Assembly: GCA_018398815.1 (NCBI GenBank)
Contig: CM031601.1
Location: forward strand, 20,542,664-20,606,663
Reading direction: 5' to 3'
Source: Conus ventricosus
Lineage: Eukaryota; Mollusca; Gastropoda; Neogastropoda; Conidae
DNA length: 64,000 bases
Under the pieces are notes generated by a model. That model saw nothing but the letters and a program-made list of their open reading frames with translations, did not search any database and was not told where the DNA came from. This document shows, one piece after another, positions 35,801-46,599 of this stretch. The position numbers and the translations under genes are program-made. The first letter of the stretch is position 1. Every line of letters begins with the position of its first letter.

Positions 35801-37632
35801 AGTGCAGACGGTATTATTCCATAGTATATGAAGAGTGCAGACTGTATGTTTCCATAGTATATGAAGAGTGCAGACTGTATGTTTCCATAGTATATGAAGA
35901 GTGCAGACTGTATGTTTCCATAGTATATGAAGAGTGCAGACGGTGTGTTTTCATAGTATATGAAGAGTGCAGACTGTATGTTTCCATAGTATATGAAGAG
36001 TGCAGACTGTATGTTTCCATAGTATATGAAGAGTGCAGACTGTATGTTTCCATAGTATATGAAGAGTGCAGACGGTGTGTTTTCATAGTATTAAGAGTGC
36101 AGACTGTATGTTTCCATAGTATATGAAGAGTGCAGACGGTGTGTTTTCATAGTATATTAAGAGTGCAGACTGTATGTTTCCATAGTATATGAAGAGTGCA
36201 GACGGTGTGTTTTCATAGTATATGAAGAGTGCAGACTGTATGTTTCCATAGTATATGAAGAGTGCAGACGGTGTGTTTTCATAGTATATTAAGAGTGCAG
36301 ACTGTATGTTTCCATAGACATGAAGAGTGCAGACTGTATGTTTCCATAGTATATGAAGAGTGCAGACGGTGTGTTTTCATAGTATATTAAGAGTGCAGAC
36401 TGTATGTTTCCATAGTATATGAAGAGTGCAGACTGTATGTTTCCATAGTATATGAAGAGTGCAGACGGTGTGTTTTCATAGTATATTAAGAGTGCAGACT
36501 GTATGTTTCCATAGTATATGAAGAGTGCAGACGGTGTGTTTTCATAGTATATGAAGAGTGCAGACTGTATGTTTCCATAGTATATTAAGAGTGCAGACTG
36601 TATGTTTCCATAGTATATGAAGAGTGCAGACTGTATGTTTCCATAGTATATGAAGAGTGCAGACTGTATGTTTCCATAGTATATGAAGAGTGCAGACTGT
36701 ATGTTTCCATAGTATATGAAGAGTGCAGACTGTATGTTTCCATAGTATATGAAGAGTGCAGACGGTGTGTTTTCATAGTATATGAAGAGTGCAGACTGTA
36801 TGTTTCCATAGTATATGAAGAGTGCAGACTGTATGTTTCCATAGTATATGAAGAGTGCAGACTGTATGTTTCCATAGTATATGAAGAGTGCAGACGGTGT
36901 GTTTTCATAGTATATTAAGAGTGCAGACTGTATGTTTCCATAGTATATGAAGAGTGCAGACGGTGTGTTTTCATAGTAATTAAGAGTGCAGACTGTATGT
37001 TTCCATAGTATATGAAGAGTGCAGACGGTGTGTTTTCATAGTATATGAAGAGTGCAGACTGTATGTTTCCATAGTATATGAAGATGCAGACGGTGTGTTT
37101 TCATAGTATATTAAAGTGCAGACTGTATGTTTCCATAGTATATGAAGAGTGCAGACTGTATGTTTCCATAGTATATGAAGAGTGCAGACTGTATGTTTCC
37201 ATAGATATGAAGTGCAGACGGGTGTTTTCATAGTATATTAAGAGTGCAGACGGTATTATTCCGTAGTATATGAAGAGTGCAGACTGTATGTTTCCATAGT
37301 ATATGAAGAGTGCAGACTGTATGTTTCCATAGATTAGTAGAGTGCAGACTGTATCTTCCATTGTTGATCCAAAATGAAGAGCACTGGCTGTATATTTCCT
37401 TGTTGATCCTAAAAGTGTAGATTGTTATGCCCCTTGTTGATCCTAAGGGAGAGTGTAGACTATAGGTTTCCTTATTGATCATAAGTAAAGAGTGTATATT
37501 GTATGTTCCTTGTTGATCCTAAGTAAAGAGGTAGACTGTAGGTTTGCTTATTGATCATTAGTGAAGAATAATGCATGTTTATATTCCTTGTTGATCCCAA
37601 GTGAAGAGTGCAGACTGTGTGCAGACAAGCAG
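35801..37632. repeat. 33 bp minisatellite with two alternating unit types, ending at the exon 6 acceptor
   Basis: Type 1 is AGTATATGAAGAGTGCAGAC then TGTATGTTTCCAT; type 2 is AGTATATTAAGAGTGCAGAC or ATGAAG with GGTGTGTTTTCAT. They alternate in higher-order blocks. From about 37340 the array returns to the older TTGATCCTAAGTGAAGAG unit and continues to AGTGAAGAGTGCAGACTG at 37611, about 20 bases before exon 6. Confidence 0.95.
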
Positions 37633-37772
37633 GAGAAGGTCACATGGGGGTGACGGGTGTGGTGCCCAAGGCCCAGCGTCAGCCTCCAAATGACTGGGAC
37701 CCCACAGGGGCTGTTGAGTGCATCCTGGCCAAAGTGCGTGATCTGCCTGCTCAGCTCACCAACTTCATGAAG
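37633..37772 (+). CDS. CEP44: CEP44 coding exon 6
   Basis: With acceptor ACAAGCAG/GAG the exon completes the split codon of exon 5 and reads GEGHMGVTGVVPKAQ, then PTGAVECILAKVRDLPAQL and TNFMK before the phase-0 donor AAG/GTCAGT. An acceptor 8 bases upstream (GTGTGCAG/ACAAG) would bring an early TGA, so I prefer this one. The amphipathic end aligns with the segment just before the CEP44 coiled coil. The 3' splice site is embedded in the end of the minisatellite and has almost no pyrimidine tract. Residues about 253-299. Confidence 0.75.
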
Positions 37773-38020
37773 GTCAGTGGTTTGACTGAAGGATGGGTCA
37801 AGGTTTGTAGATGGTGGTGTGGCTGTCAGTTGTCATGTCACAGTTATACATTCCTGATCTAGATATGCCAGGTTTGGGAGGTTCATTTTACAGTATTTGG
37901 AATGTCAAGTTTCTTGTGTGCAGGTTTTTTTCTTCTCCATTTTCTTTATTTCAGCGTGTTAGAGTTCATGGAGAGAGTAGTTTCAGCTGTTGGCCATATT
38001 TGCCTCAGTTATTGATTGTC
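37773..38020. other. Intron 6 start, no gene seen
   Basis: Unique sequence up to the piggyBac-like element. Confidence 0.6.
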
Positions 38021-39503
38021 TTAACCCACTGCCTACCGCATCGACTGAGGTCAACCGCGAGATTTCCTCTATCTGAATACCGGATCAACGAGATCAACTG
38101 CTGAATACTAGGTCAAAGACTTTGACTTTCACTAGTGCATATCCCAGAATGCAATTATGACAGAAGTCTTCCAGTAGGACCGTTTCTGGATGCCATTTTG
38201 TTTTCTGTTGCAAGAGTTTTGGTGGAGTAGTTTTGCTGCTATGAATTTTCAAAGTTCAGCTTTTTTCGTGAAGATTTTCTGGAAAAATGGTGGATCAAGT
38301 AACTGCAACTTGTAGAATCCATTTTCTGATGTGATAGTGATGAAGAGAGCGTGTTTGAGGGCTGCACTCTTGAAGAAGTTTTGAAGTGAGACGATTCGGA
38401 CGTCAATCCTGACCTAGTTATAAATAATGATCGACTGCTGACTGATTTTGATGCCAGAATTGATAATGATTCGGGTGATGAAAATGACGATGTCAAATTG
38501 CCCATTGCTGCAGGGCCCAGCCACCCCAAAAAAGAAAATTTGGAAAATAAAAGCTGCTAGAGATTCTTTAACTGTTGACTGGAGTGGTAGGCTACAAGAA
38601 GTGGAAGCCTAAAAAAAACTTCCACTTGTTTTGACAGCCAGGAAATCGGGTCAGTCAGTGGGTGTGGCCCATGATTTGCTTGTGGGAGCGACACCTTTAG
38701 CCTTTTGATTTAGAAGAATTTTGGCAGACTTTGAGCAAGAAACCAATTTATTTGCTGCACAAATGCAAGCAGAAAAGGATGAAGATAAACTCTGGCCTAA
38801 ATTAAAAACTGCCTCGTTTATCGAAAAACAAAGAGGAGATGGACAAGAGGTACATCATCACCATAGTTTGTGTGTGTGTGTCTTGGGGGGAGGGGGGAGG
38901 GGTGTGATTACTCAGTGCACTTGTGCAAAAAGCACATTTTTGCTGAATTCCATCACAGTTTAAAGTCCAGTATTCAGTAATGTGTTCTTGTTATTTTTTC
39001 CCTTCAGTAGTTGAAGACAAATATTACTGTATGTGATACCTTCAGTTTAACAAAGTTGTTGAAGTTTGGTTTTTTTTTTCCCTTAACAACAAAAGTTAAT
39101 TATTTAGTGTGCAGAGCATATAGAATGACTTTATTTTGTTCCTGAAGGTTTCAGTAGTTTGTTTAGACTTGCAAAATCACTATGTGCTCCGAATCCTTGA
39201 CATTCTGTGGGTTCAGTGAATTTAGGGCAAATTGTTTCAGCACTGAGAACACTGAAGTAGAGTTAGTCTGTCTTTTTTTTTTCCTCGTGTACCAGTTCAC
39301 TACATGTGGGAAAAATGGCTGTTTTGGATGGAGTGATGTGTTTGAAATTTTTTCATTAATGTTATAGAATAGGAGTAACAAGCAAATTTTTTTTTTATTG
39401 AAGTTTCTTTATGGTGAGTGTCTATATGTTGCAGAGTTACCTCACTTGGCGTGGTATTCTCATAGTCATGTAGCACAAAGTCATGTGGTTGGCAGAGGGT
39501 TAA
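38021..39503 (+). mobile_element. piggyBac-like element with degraded transposase
   Basis: Starts TTAACCCACTGCC (38021) and ends GGCAGAGGGTTAA (to 39503); TTAA is the duplicated target and CCCWCTGCC the inverted terminus. Inside are fragments in different frames: SDVNPDLVINNDRLLTDFDA and DSGDENDDVKLPIAAG (about 38398-38515), an acidic piggyBac N-terminus; DFEQETNLFAAQMQAEKDED (about 38730-38790), matching the conserved ETNxYA start of the transposase core. The rest of the core is missing, and a (GT)n/G tract sits near 38868. It lies in CEP44 intron 6 and cannot encode transposase. Confidence 0.75.
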
Positions 39504-39817
39504 AGAGTCCGCAGGAGTGTTATCGGTAGACAGAAATGGACATGAGAATTGGGGAATATTTAGGAATATTGATTGTATGTATGTCATGGAGGTGTTGGAT
39601 TGTCCACAACATGTGCACAATGCAGTTTATTCAGCAAACATAGGTGCACTGAAACAAACACACACTCCAGCTTAAATAATGGTAGGATGATTGTTATGAG
39701 TTTAGGAACTCTGTATTGACGCACAGGTTGAGGAAAAGTCCTAAATGATTTGGAGGAAGTAAGGTAAAAAAAACTGTGATGGGGTTGGTTATCCTGGAGT
39801 TGAAACTTGTGTTTCAG
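39504..39817. other. Intron 6 end, no gene seen
   Basis: Unique sequence ending in TTGTGTTTCAG at 39817, the acceptor of exon 7. Confidence 0.7.
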
Positions 39818-39994
39818 GCGGTGGAGAGTCGACTGCAGAAGATCGAGGAGCGCCTGGACGGTATGGAAGGCAAGGTGAGCAGCGAGGAACCAGAAGACCA
39901 GTACGACAGGGTCGGTGAAGTAAAGCAGCATTTGGACACCCTGGACCAGCGTCTGCTACTCCTGGAAAACAGGGTCACTCTGCTGGAGGCCAAG
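39818..39994 (+). CDS. CEP44: CEP44 coding exon 7 (coiled coil)
   Basis: A strong acceptor (GTGTTTCAG/GCG) opens 59 codons in phase 0: AVESRLQKIEERLDGMEGK, then VGEVKQHLDTLDQRLLLLEN and RVTLLEAK before AAG/GTCATT. Leucines fall in heptad spacing, so this is a coiled coil. The RLDxLExK and SRVTLLExE blocks are the conserved coiled coil of vertebrate CEP44, spaced alike. An internal AAG/GTGAGC at 39872 also looks like a donor but would remove the conserved RVTLLE block. The last 30 bases of this exon are the apparent parent of the array that follows. Confidence 0.85.
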
Positions 39995-42100
39995 GTCATT
40001 GTCTTGTCTGTGTCAACAGGGTCACTCTGCTGATGTGTCAGCAGGGTCACTCTGCTGATGTGTCAACAGGGTTACCCTGCTGATGTGTCAACAAGGTCAC
40101 TGCTGATGTGTCAACAGGGTCACTGCTGATGTGTCAACAGGGTCACTGCTGATGTGTCAACAGGGTCACTGCCGTTGTGTCAATTGGGTCATTCTGCCGA
40201 TGTGTCAGCAGGGTCACTTTGCTGATATGTCAGCAGGGTCACTGCTGATGTGTCAACAGGGTCACTGCTGATGTGTCAACAGGGCCACTGCCGATGTGTC
40301 AACAGGGTCACTGCTGATGTGTCAACAGGATTACTCTACTGATGTGTGTACAGGGTTACTGCCAATGCGTCAACAGGGTCACTGCTGATGTGTCAACAGG
40401 ATTACTCTACTGATGTGTGTACAGGGTCACTGCTGATGTGTCAACAGGGGCACTGCTGATGTGTTAACAGGGTCATTCTGCCGATGTGTTAACAGGGTCA
40501 CTGCTAATTTGACAACAGGGTCACTCTGCTCTGTTGGTGTGTCAACAGGGTCATTCTGCTGAGGTGTCAACAGGGTCACTCTGCCGAGGTGTCAACAGGG
40601 TCACTTTGCTGATGTGTCAACAGAGTCACTATGCCAATGTGTCAACATGATAACTCTGCTCTGCCGATTTGTCAAGAGGGTCAGTCTGCTGGTGTGTTAA
40701 CAAGGTCACTCTTTTGAAGTGTAACCAAGTCACTCTCATGAGATCTCAAGAGCGTCACACTGCCGAGGTATCAACAGGGTCACTATGCCAATATGTCAGT
40801 AGGGTCACTCTGCCAATATGTCAACAGAGTCACTATGCTGATGTGTCAACAGGGACACTGCTGATGTGTCAACAGGGTCACTCTGCCGATATGTCAACAG
40901 GGTCACTCTGCCAGTGTGTTAACAAGATCACTGTGCTGATGTGTCCACAGGGTCACACTGCCAGTGTGTCAACAGGGTCACTCTGCTGATGTGTCAACAA
41001 GGTCACTATGCTGAAGTGTCAACAGGTCACTCTGCTTTGCTGATGTGTTAACATGGTCACTGTTCTGATGTGTTAACTGGGTCACTCTGCTCTGCTGATG
41101 TGTCAATAGGGTCACTCTGCTGATGTGTCAACAGGGTCACTATGCTGAAGTGTCAACAGGGTCACTCTGCTTTGCTGATGTGTTAACATGGTCACTGTTC
41201 TGATGTGTTAACTGGGTCACTCTGCTCTGCTGATGTGTCAATAGGGTCACTGCTGATGTGTCAACAGGGTCACTATGCTGAAGTGTCAACAAGGTCACTC
41301 TGCTCTGCTGATGTGTTAACATGGTCACTGTTCTGATGTGTTAACTGGGTCACTCTGCTCTGCTGATGTGTCAATAGGGTCACTCTGCTGATGTGTCAAC
41401 AAGGTCACTATGCTGAAGTGTCAACAAGGTCACTCTGCTCTGCTGATGTGTTAACATGGTCACTGTTCTGATGTGTTAACTGGGTCACTCTGCTCTGCTG
41501 ATGTGTCAATAGGGTCACTGTGCTGATGTGTCAACAGGGTCACTCTGCTGAAGTGTCGGCAGGGTCACTCTGCTCTGCTGATGTGTTAACAGGGTCACTC
41601 TGCTAATGTGTCAACTGGGTCACTCTGCTCTGCTGATGTGTCAATAGGGTCACTGTGCTGATGTGTCAACAGGGTCACTATGCTGAAGTGTCAGCAGGGT
41701 CACTGCTGATGTGTCAACAGGGACACTCTGCTGATGTGTCAACAGGGTCACTCTGCTCATGTGTCAATAGGGTCACTCCGCTGATGTGTCAACAAGGACA
41801 CTCTGCTGGTGTCAACAGGGTCACTCTGCTGATGTGTCAACAGGGTCACTCCGCTGATGTGTCAGCAGGGACACTCTGCTCATGTGTCAACAAGGACACT
41901 CTGCTGGTGTCAACAGGGTCACTCTGCTGATGTGTCAACAGGGTCACTCTGCTGATGTGTCAACAGGGTCACTCTGCTGGAAGCCATGGACATTTTCTCA
42001 TGTCTGTTTTAGCAGGAAGTGTCAGCAGGGTCACTCAACTGGAGGCCAGGGTCACTGTCTACTAACTCCTGTCTGTTTTAATAGGTTCACCCTACTGGTG
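39995..42100 (+). repeat. ~25 bp minisatellite derived from the exon 7 end
   Basis: The unit CAGGGTCACTCTGCTGATGT then GTCAA (about 25 bp) repeats with variants such as TGCTCTGCTGATGTGTTAA and CACTGTTCTG, arranged in a repeating block of about 145 bp at 41000-41600. Exon 7 contains the same AACAGGGTCACTCTGCTG (39979-39986 onward). Confidence 0.95.
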
Positions 42101-43070
42101 TGTCAACAGGGTCAGTCAGCAAGAGGTCAATGTCTCTGTCTCTTGTCCGTGTCAACAGGGTCAACCTGCTGGAGGTCAGGGTCATTCCTATTGTCTGTGT
42201 CATCAGGGTCACTCTGTTTATGGCTGAGGCCACTGCCCTCCGACTCTTGTCTGTGTCATCAGGGTCACTTTGTTTGAGGTAAGGTCACTGTTCTGTGTCT
42301 CTTGTCTGTGTCAACAGGGTCACTCTGCTGGAGATTAAGGTCACTGTCCTCTGTCTTTTGCCTGTGTCAACAGGGTCACTCTGCTGGAGATTAAGGTCGC
42401 TGTCCACTGTCTTTTGTCTGTGTCAGCAGGGTCACTCTGATGGCGGTGAAGGTTGCTGTCCACTGTCTTTTGTCTGTGTCAGCAGGGTCACTCTGATGGA
42501 GGTGAAGGTTGCTGTCCTCTGTCTTTTGTCTGAGTCAGCAGGGTCACTCTGCTGGAGGTGAAGGTTGCTGTCCTCTGTCTTTTGCCTGTGTCAGCAGGGT
42601 CACTCTGATGGAGGTGAAGGTTGCTGTCCTCTGTCTTTTGTCTGAGTCAGCAGGGTCACTCTGCTGGAGGTGAAGGTTGCTGTCCTCTGTCTTTTGTCTG
42701 TGTCAGCAGGGTCACTCTGGAGGTGAAGGTTGCTGTCCTCTGTCTTTTATCTGTGTCAGCAGGGTCACTGCTGGAGGTGAAGGTTGCTGTCCTCTGTCTT
42801 TTATCTGTGTCAGCAGGGTCACTCTGATGGAGGTGAAGGTTGCTGTCCTCTGTCTTTTGTCTGTGTCAGCAGGGTCACTCTGATGGAGGTGAAGGTTGCT
42901 GTCCTCTGTCTTTTATCTGTGTCAGCAGGGTCGCCTCTGATGGAGGTGAAGGTTGCTGTCTCCTGTTTTCTGTCTGTGTTAACAGGGTCATGTGTTGGAG
43001 GTCAAGGTGCCTCACTCTCTGCAGTTTTTTTTTTTGTCAGCAGGGTCACCTGTTAGAGGTCACAATGCCC
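42101..43070 (+). repeat. ~56 bp minisatellite carrying exon-like and splice-site-like segments
   Basis: The unit is GTGTCAGCAGGGTCACTCTG then ATGGAGGTGAAG then GTTGCTGTCCTCTGTCTTTTGTCT, about 56 bp. Each copy has a pyrimidine-rich stretch, CAG, a 22-base segment equivalent to the end of exon 7, and AAG/GTTGCT or AAG/GTCACT. About a dozen copies. Confidence 0.9.
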
Positions 43071-44299
43071 CACTGTCTCCTGTTTCTCACCTGTCTTGTT
43101 TTTGTCCTGTTGTGTGTGTGTGTGTGTGTGAGAGAAGATTTTTGCAGTTTATATATTGATGCTTTTATGTTGTGATCTCAAGTTGCCTTCTGGGAAAGTT
43201 GAAATAAGATATCTTGTTAAAAGAGTTTATTGATGATCCTGACTGTCGTAGCATGAATGTTCAAAGCCAGGTTTTGGTGGGGTTATTCCTCTTGGTATAA
43301 GTTTTAAGCATTTAAGCTGTTGTGGGGATGGTAATTTCTTCGACAAGTTTCTTATTATGTTTCGATAGATGTCATATTTTGCTTCATAATCCGTCAATGA
43401 TCGGACTTGTTCATGAAAGTTGTTTTTGTCTTATTTACATATCAAAACTGTTACCAAAATCATGTTTGCTTTAGACATGTCCTTGCTAACTAAGATGTCA
43501 AATTCCATCAGATTTTTTCCCTGTTGTTCTGTGACTGTAAAGCTGCCATTTATGGCTCATCAAAAGTGCCTCCTGTTTGTTCTGAGACTAAGGGGCAAAT
43601 TGCTAGGTGACAGAATTTTTGTTCCCAGAGAGAGAGAGGATTGTAAAGAGATAATCTGATAGTAAATAGCTTGAAATGGGTGTGGCTGAACAGCACTGTG
43701 GACAGTTCACATTTAGAGGCCGAATCGTTTGCAAACTGGATAAGGATGGAGTGTTTTGAGCTCTTTTGAAATACAGTTCAGCTGTCAGTGATCACCTAAC
43801 ATGCCCAGATAATAAGTCCATAGCACAAATTGTGAAAAGCAACACAAGCGCTGCAGGTGAACATACAGTGGTTTATGTTTCTTCAGTCACATAGTTTTTA
43901 ACAACTTAGTAGAATGTACTGATGAGTTTAATGTCTTCACACATACAACAAATGATAAGAAACAACTTTTGTATAATATTCAGGCGTTTGGAGAACTTTT
44001 TAGAAATTTCAGGATTTCTGGCACCAAAAAAAAATTCTTTTGTCGTTGTTGTTGTTTATTCCTACAGCCATCCTGCTTACTCAATATTCCTTGTATTGAC
44101 TCACTGAGTTTCCTTGACCATATTGGCATAATGTCATAAATGCTTTAAGTTGTAAGCTCAGATCAGTTCGCACTTTTCCATGAATTGGATAGCTTTAACA
44201 TGCACATTAAAAGGGAAAAAAACACTTTATTTTGATTGGATTTTTTTTTTTTTGTATTGCACATGATGCTTAATTTGACTTGGCCACATTATTTAGTTA
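43071..44299. other. Intron 7, no gene seen
   Basis: Unique AT-rich sequence with (GT)n at 43113-43130. Short reading frames lack any domain. Confidence 0.6.
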
Positions 44300-44769
44300 T
44301 TATATTGCTTTTTCCTCAAAATGCATGTGATAATATGTGTATGGTTAAACTTAATGGACGTTGCAATGTATCACTTTATAGCTAGCCACATTGATTGTTA
44401 GTGACAAAACTGGTTTATACAACTGCATGTAGTGGTATGTGTCACATGTAAAAAGTTAGCCACATCTGTTAATGACAGTATTTTCCCCTGTAACTGGATG
44501 TAGAGGTGTATGAAACATTGAACAGAATATGTTGCATTGTCTGTTGATAACAGCACTGTTTTATTATGAGTAAGTGTGTACTAGTATAACTAGTGTAACT
44601 AGTATACTATATGTAGTGGTGATGCAGTGTTAAATAGTTTGCTGTGATTGACAAGATCTGATGATGACAGTACTGGTGTTTTTTTTTTCATGTAGATGTT
44701 TGCAATGATGGATGTAAATTTAATAGTTAGAAAAGTAGTTAAGGACTCAGAATCAAAAACTTACTTGAA

Positions 44770-44810
44770 GAATATTTCGACAGGGTCGCCCTGTCTTCAT
44801 CAGCTCACTG
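44770..44810 (-). ncRNA. Hammerhead-like motif, left arm
   Basis: On the minus strand CTGATGA is at 44803-44797 and GAAA at 44778-44775. Stem II is GACAGGG/CCCTGTC with loop CGA, and AATATT serves as a minimal palindromic stem III. One unpaired A separates the core from stem II. It is the mirror of the right-arm motif. Confidence 0.6.
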
Positions 44811-44899
44811 TTGCTGTTGTGGCAGCGAGGCATGGTGGGGTGACTGTTGTGTGGGTGAACGGTCGCCCCACCAGGCCTCGCTGCCACAACAGCAACAGT

Positions 44900-44940
44900 G
44901 AGCTGATGAAGACAGGGCGACCCTGTCGAAATATTCTCCA
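44900..44940 (+). ncRNA. Hammerhead-like motif, right arm
   Basis: CTGATGA 44903-44909, stem II GACAGGG (44911-44917) with CCCTGTC (44921-44927) around CGA, GAAA 44928-44931 and palindrome AATATT 44930-44935. GAG before the core can pair with CTC after it in stem I. The extra A44910 is a departure from the standard core. Minimal, dimer-acting hammerheads of this design are known from Penelope-like elements. Confidence 0.6.
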
Positions 44941-45329
44941 AGTAAGTTTTGATTCTGAGTTCTTAACTACTTTTCTAATGTTGAATCCAGAATCCAGAAA
45001 CCTACATTCTTAATTTAATAGTTAGCCACATTATCTTTTGATGACAGTACTTTTCCCTTGAAACGTTTGTAGTGTTTGTAGACAATGCTGTCTCTTGTAG
45101 GTTTATGTCTTTGTGTTTGTAACATTTAACAGTAGTCACAATATTTGTTGATAACTTTACTGGTTTTCCTGTAAATGTATGCTTTGGCTGATTAAACATT
45201 TTAAAGTCAGTCACATTTCCTGTTGATAACAGCACTGTGTTTCTTGTAAATATATGTATTGGTCAGGAAAAAAATTAACAGTCAGTCGTGTTACCTGTTG
45301 ATGATGCTATCATTTTTCCTGTAAATGTA

Positions 45330-45386
45330 CAGCCCTGATATGGCCCTTTACGGTCGGCTGGGCTATAAGCAACATTATCTTATCCT
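45330..45386 (+). mobile_element. Short SINE-tail-like fragment
   Basis: CCCTGATATGGCCCTTTACG followed by GTCGGCTGGGCTATAAGCAA resembles a piece I associate with the 3' part of molluscan tRNA-type SINEs. No boundaries are visible. Confidence 0.35.
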
Positions 45387-45714
45387 GTAAATGTATGCAT
45401 TGTTTGGTATAACATTTAATAGTCAGTCATGTTGTCTGTTGATGATGCTACTGTTTTTTTTTCCTGTTAGTGTATGTATTGGTTGGTAAAATATTCAATA
45501 GTTGTTCATATTGTCTGTTGATGACTGTTAATCCTGTAAGTGTGTGTATTAGTTGGTATAGCGTTTAGTAGTCAGTCAGATTGTCTGTTAATGGCACTAA
45601 GGTTTTCCTGTAAGTGTATTTAGTGTTGGTTTTTCCTACAGATGTATGTACTAGTTGGCATTCATGTTGAGTAGTGGGTCACATTGTTGATGACACTACT
45701 GTTTCCTAATGCAG

Positions 45715-45811
45715 CCGCCCAATTCAGCGTTGGTGGAAGGGATGAAAACTGTGGTCGTCACAGAGAAGAAAGAGTTCACCCCTGGCCCCTTTGTCTCTTT
45801 GGAGAGAGGAG
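45715..45811 (+). CDS. CEP44: CEP44 coding exon 8
   Basis: Bounded by TTTCCTAATGCAG/CCG and AGGAG/GTAGGT. It opens in phase 0, as exon 7 requires, and reads PPNSALVEGMKTVVVTEKKE, then FTPGPFVSLERG, leaving one base of a split codon. The peptide is protein-like and uninterrupted, but I cannot match it to a named CEP44 block; the call rests on two good splice sites, phase and order. It would form part of the C-terminal region (residues 359-390), which is variable in the family. Confidence 0.6.
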
Positions 45812-46298
45812 GTAGGTCGTGTCACTTTTGTATGGTGATGTGTCTTGGAATTGACAACACATTTTTGATGCCGTCATAGATAATATGTTCATGGAATAAT
45901 TATCATTTGATAGTATGTCATTCGGGAGAACCAGTTGTGTCATTGCAGTAGTATGATTTGTCATGGATAATACACACATTACCATCACAGTGTTGCATGT
46001 CATGGAGTAATGCATACGATACTGTCATAACAGATGTGTTGAGGAGTGATACACAGTGATTTTACTGTTGTAGATGAAATCGTGGGTAGTAAAAACTTCT
46101 ATCACAATAATAGATGATGTGTAGATTGTATACATTTGTGACAGTACCATAAGTGACACCTCATGCTTTTAACGAATACAAGTCACTTTCATACGTGATA
46201 TGTCATAGTCTAGTAAACAATGTGTCTCTGTCATAGTTGACCTGTCAAAGTGTGGTAAACGTTGTGTCTCTATCACGGATGTTATATCACCGAGTATT
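45812..46298. repeat. Degenerate ~55 bp repeat, left block
   Basis: Units around TCATAGATGACATGTCA, AGTGTGGTAAAC and GTTGTGTCTCTATCAC. The same unit resumes at 50925-51130, so the element between them was inserted into this array. Confidence 0.6.
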
Positions 46299-46599
46299 AA
46301 CCTGTTCCCTGCCTGGAACAAGTAACGCTCGTTCAGAAAACCGAAAATCGCTATGCCCCGAACGAGAGTGTCTTGCCGGAACTTCGTAACAGAAAGCAGA
46401 AAAATCTACTTGGGAGACGACCCTCTAAAATGTTCTCACCTCTTCTACTGGTGTCAAGGAACAGCCCCTTTCCCTTCACGCGAGCAGCCAGCTGACCACA
46501 TGTTATGCAAATTGCGAGTTGAGAGGTCACAGCTGATAAGCATATTCAAGATGGCAGCTCAACCTAGCACTTCGTCGACGCGTCCCATTTTCAAGCGTC

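Larger units (their letters stand above)
44731..45012. mobile_element. Foldback element with two opposed hammerhead-like motifs (PLE-derived)
   Basis: A near-perfect palindrome of about 248 bp (44729-44976, arms about 115 bases, loop about 17) plus a short tail is flanked by AATTTAATAGTTAG on both sides (44717-44730 and 45014-45027). The 14-bp duplication shows insertion as one unit, probably by target-primed reverse transcription. Both arms carry CTGATGA-stem-GAAA cores in opposite orientation, and no protein is encoded. The layout matches the inverted ends of the PLE at 5951-7747 without any body, although the sequence family differs. Confidence 0.75.
44300..45714. repeat. Degenerate ~78 bp repeat ending at the exon 8 acceptor
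   Basis: Recurring elements are TTTCCTGTAAATGTATG, a TTGGTTGGTAAAACATT segment, TAATAGTCAGTCACATT and GTCTGTTGATGATGCTACTG. Copies are strongly diverged. The last one (GTTGATGACACTACTGTTTCC) forms the branch and pyrimidine region directly before the acceptor AATGCAG at 45714. The foldback element at 44731-45012 interrupts it. Confidence 0.7.

Noticed and set aside
34954..36126. Long reading frames on both strands with 11- or 13-residue periods
   Set aside because: The 39- and 33-bp units are multiples of three without stops, so frames stay open on both strands by arithmetic alone.
37621..37632. Exon 6 starting at the upstream acceptor GTGTGCAG/ACAAG
   Set aside because: In the phase carried from exon 5 this reading meets TGA after nine codons; the CAG eight bases downstream keeps the frame open.
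39870..39878. Internal donor AAG/GTGAGC ending exon 7 early
   Set aside because: The coiled-coil homology continues through to RVTLLEAK, so the downstream donor at 39994 is favoured.
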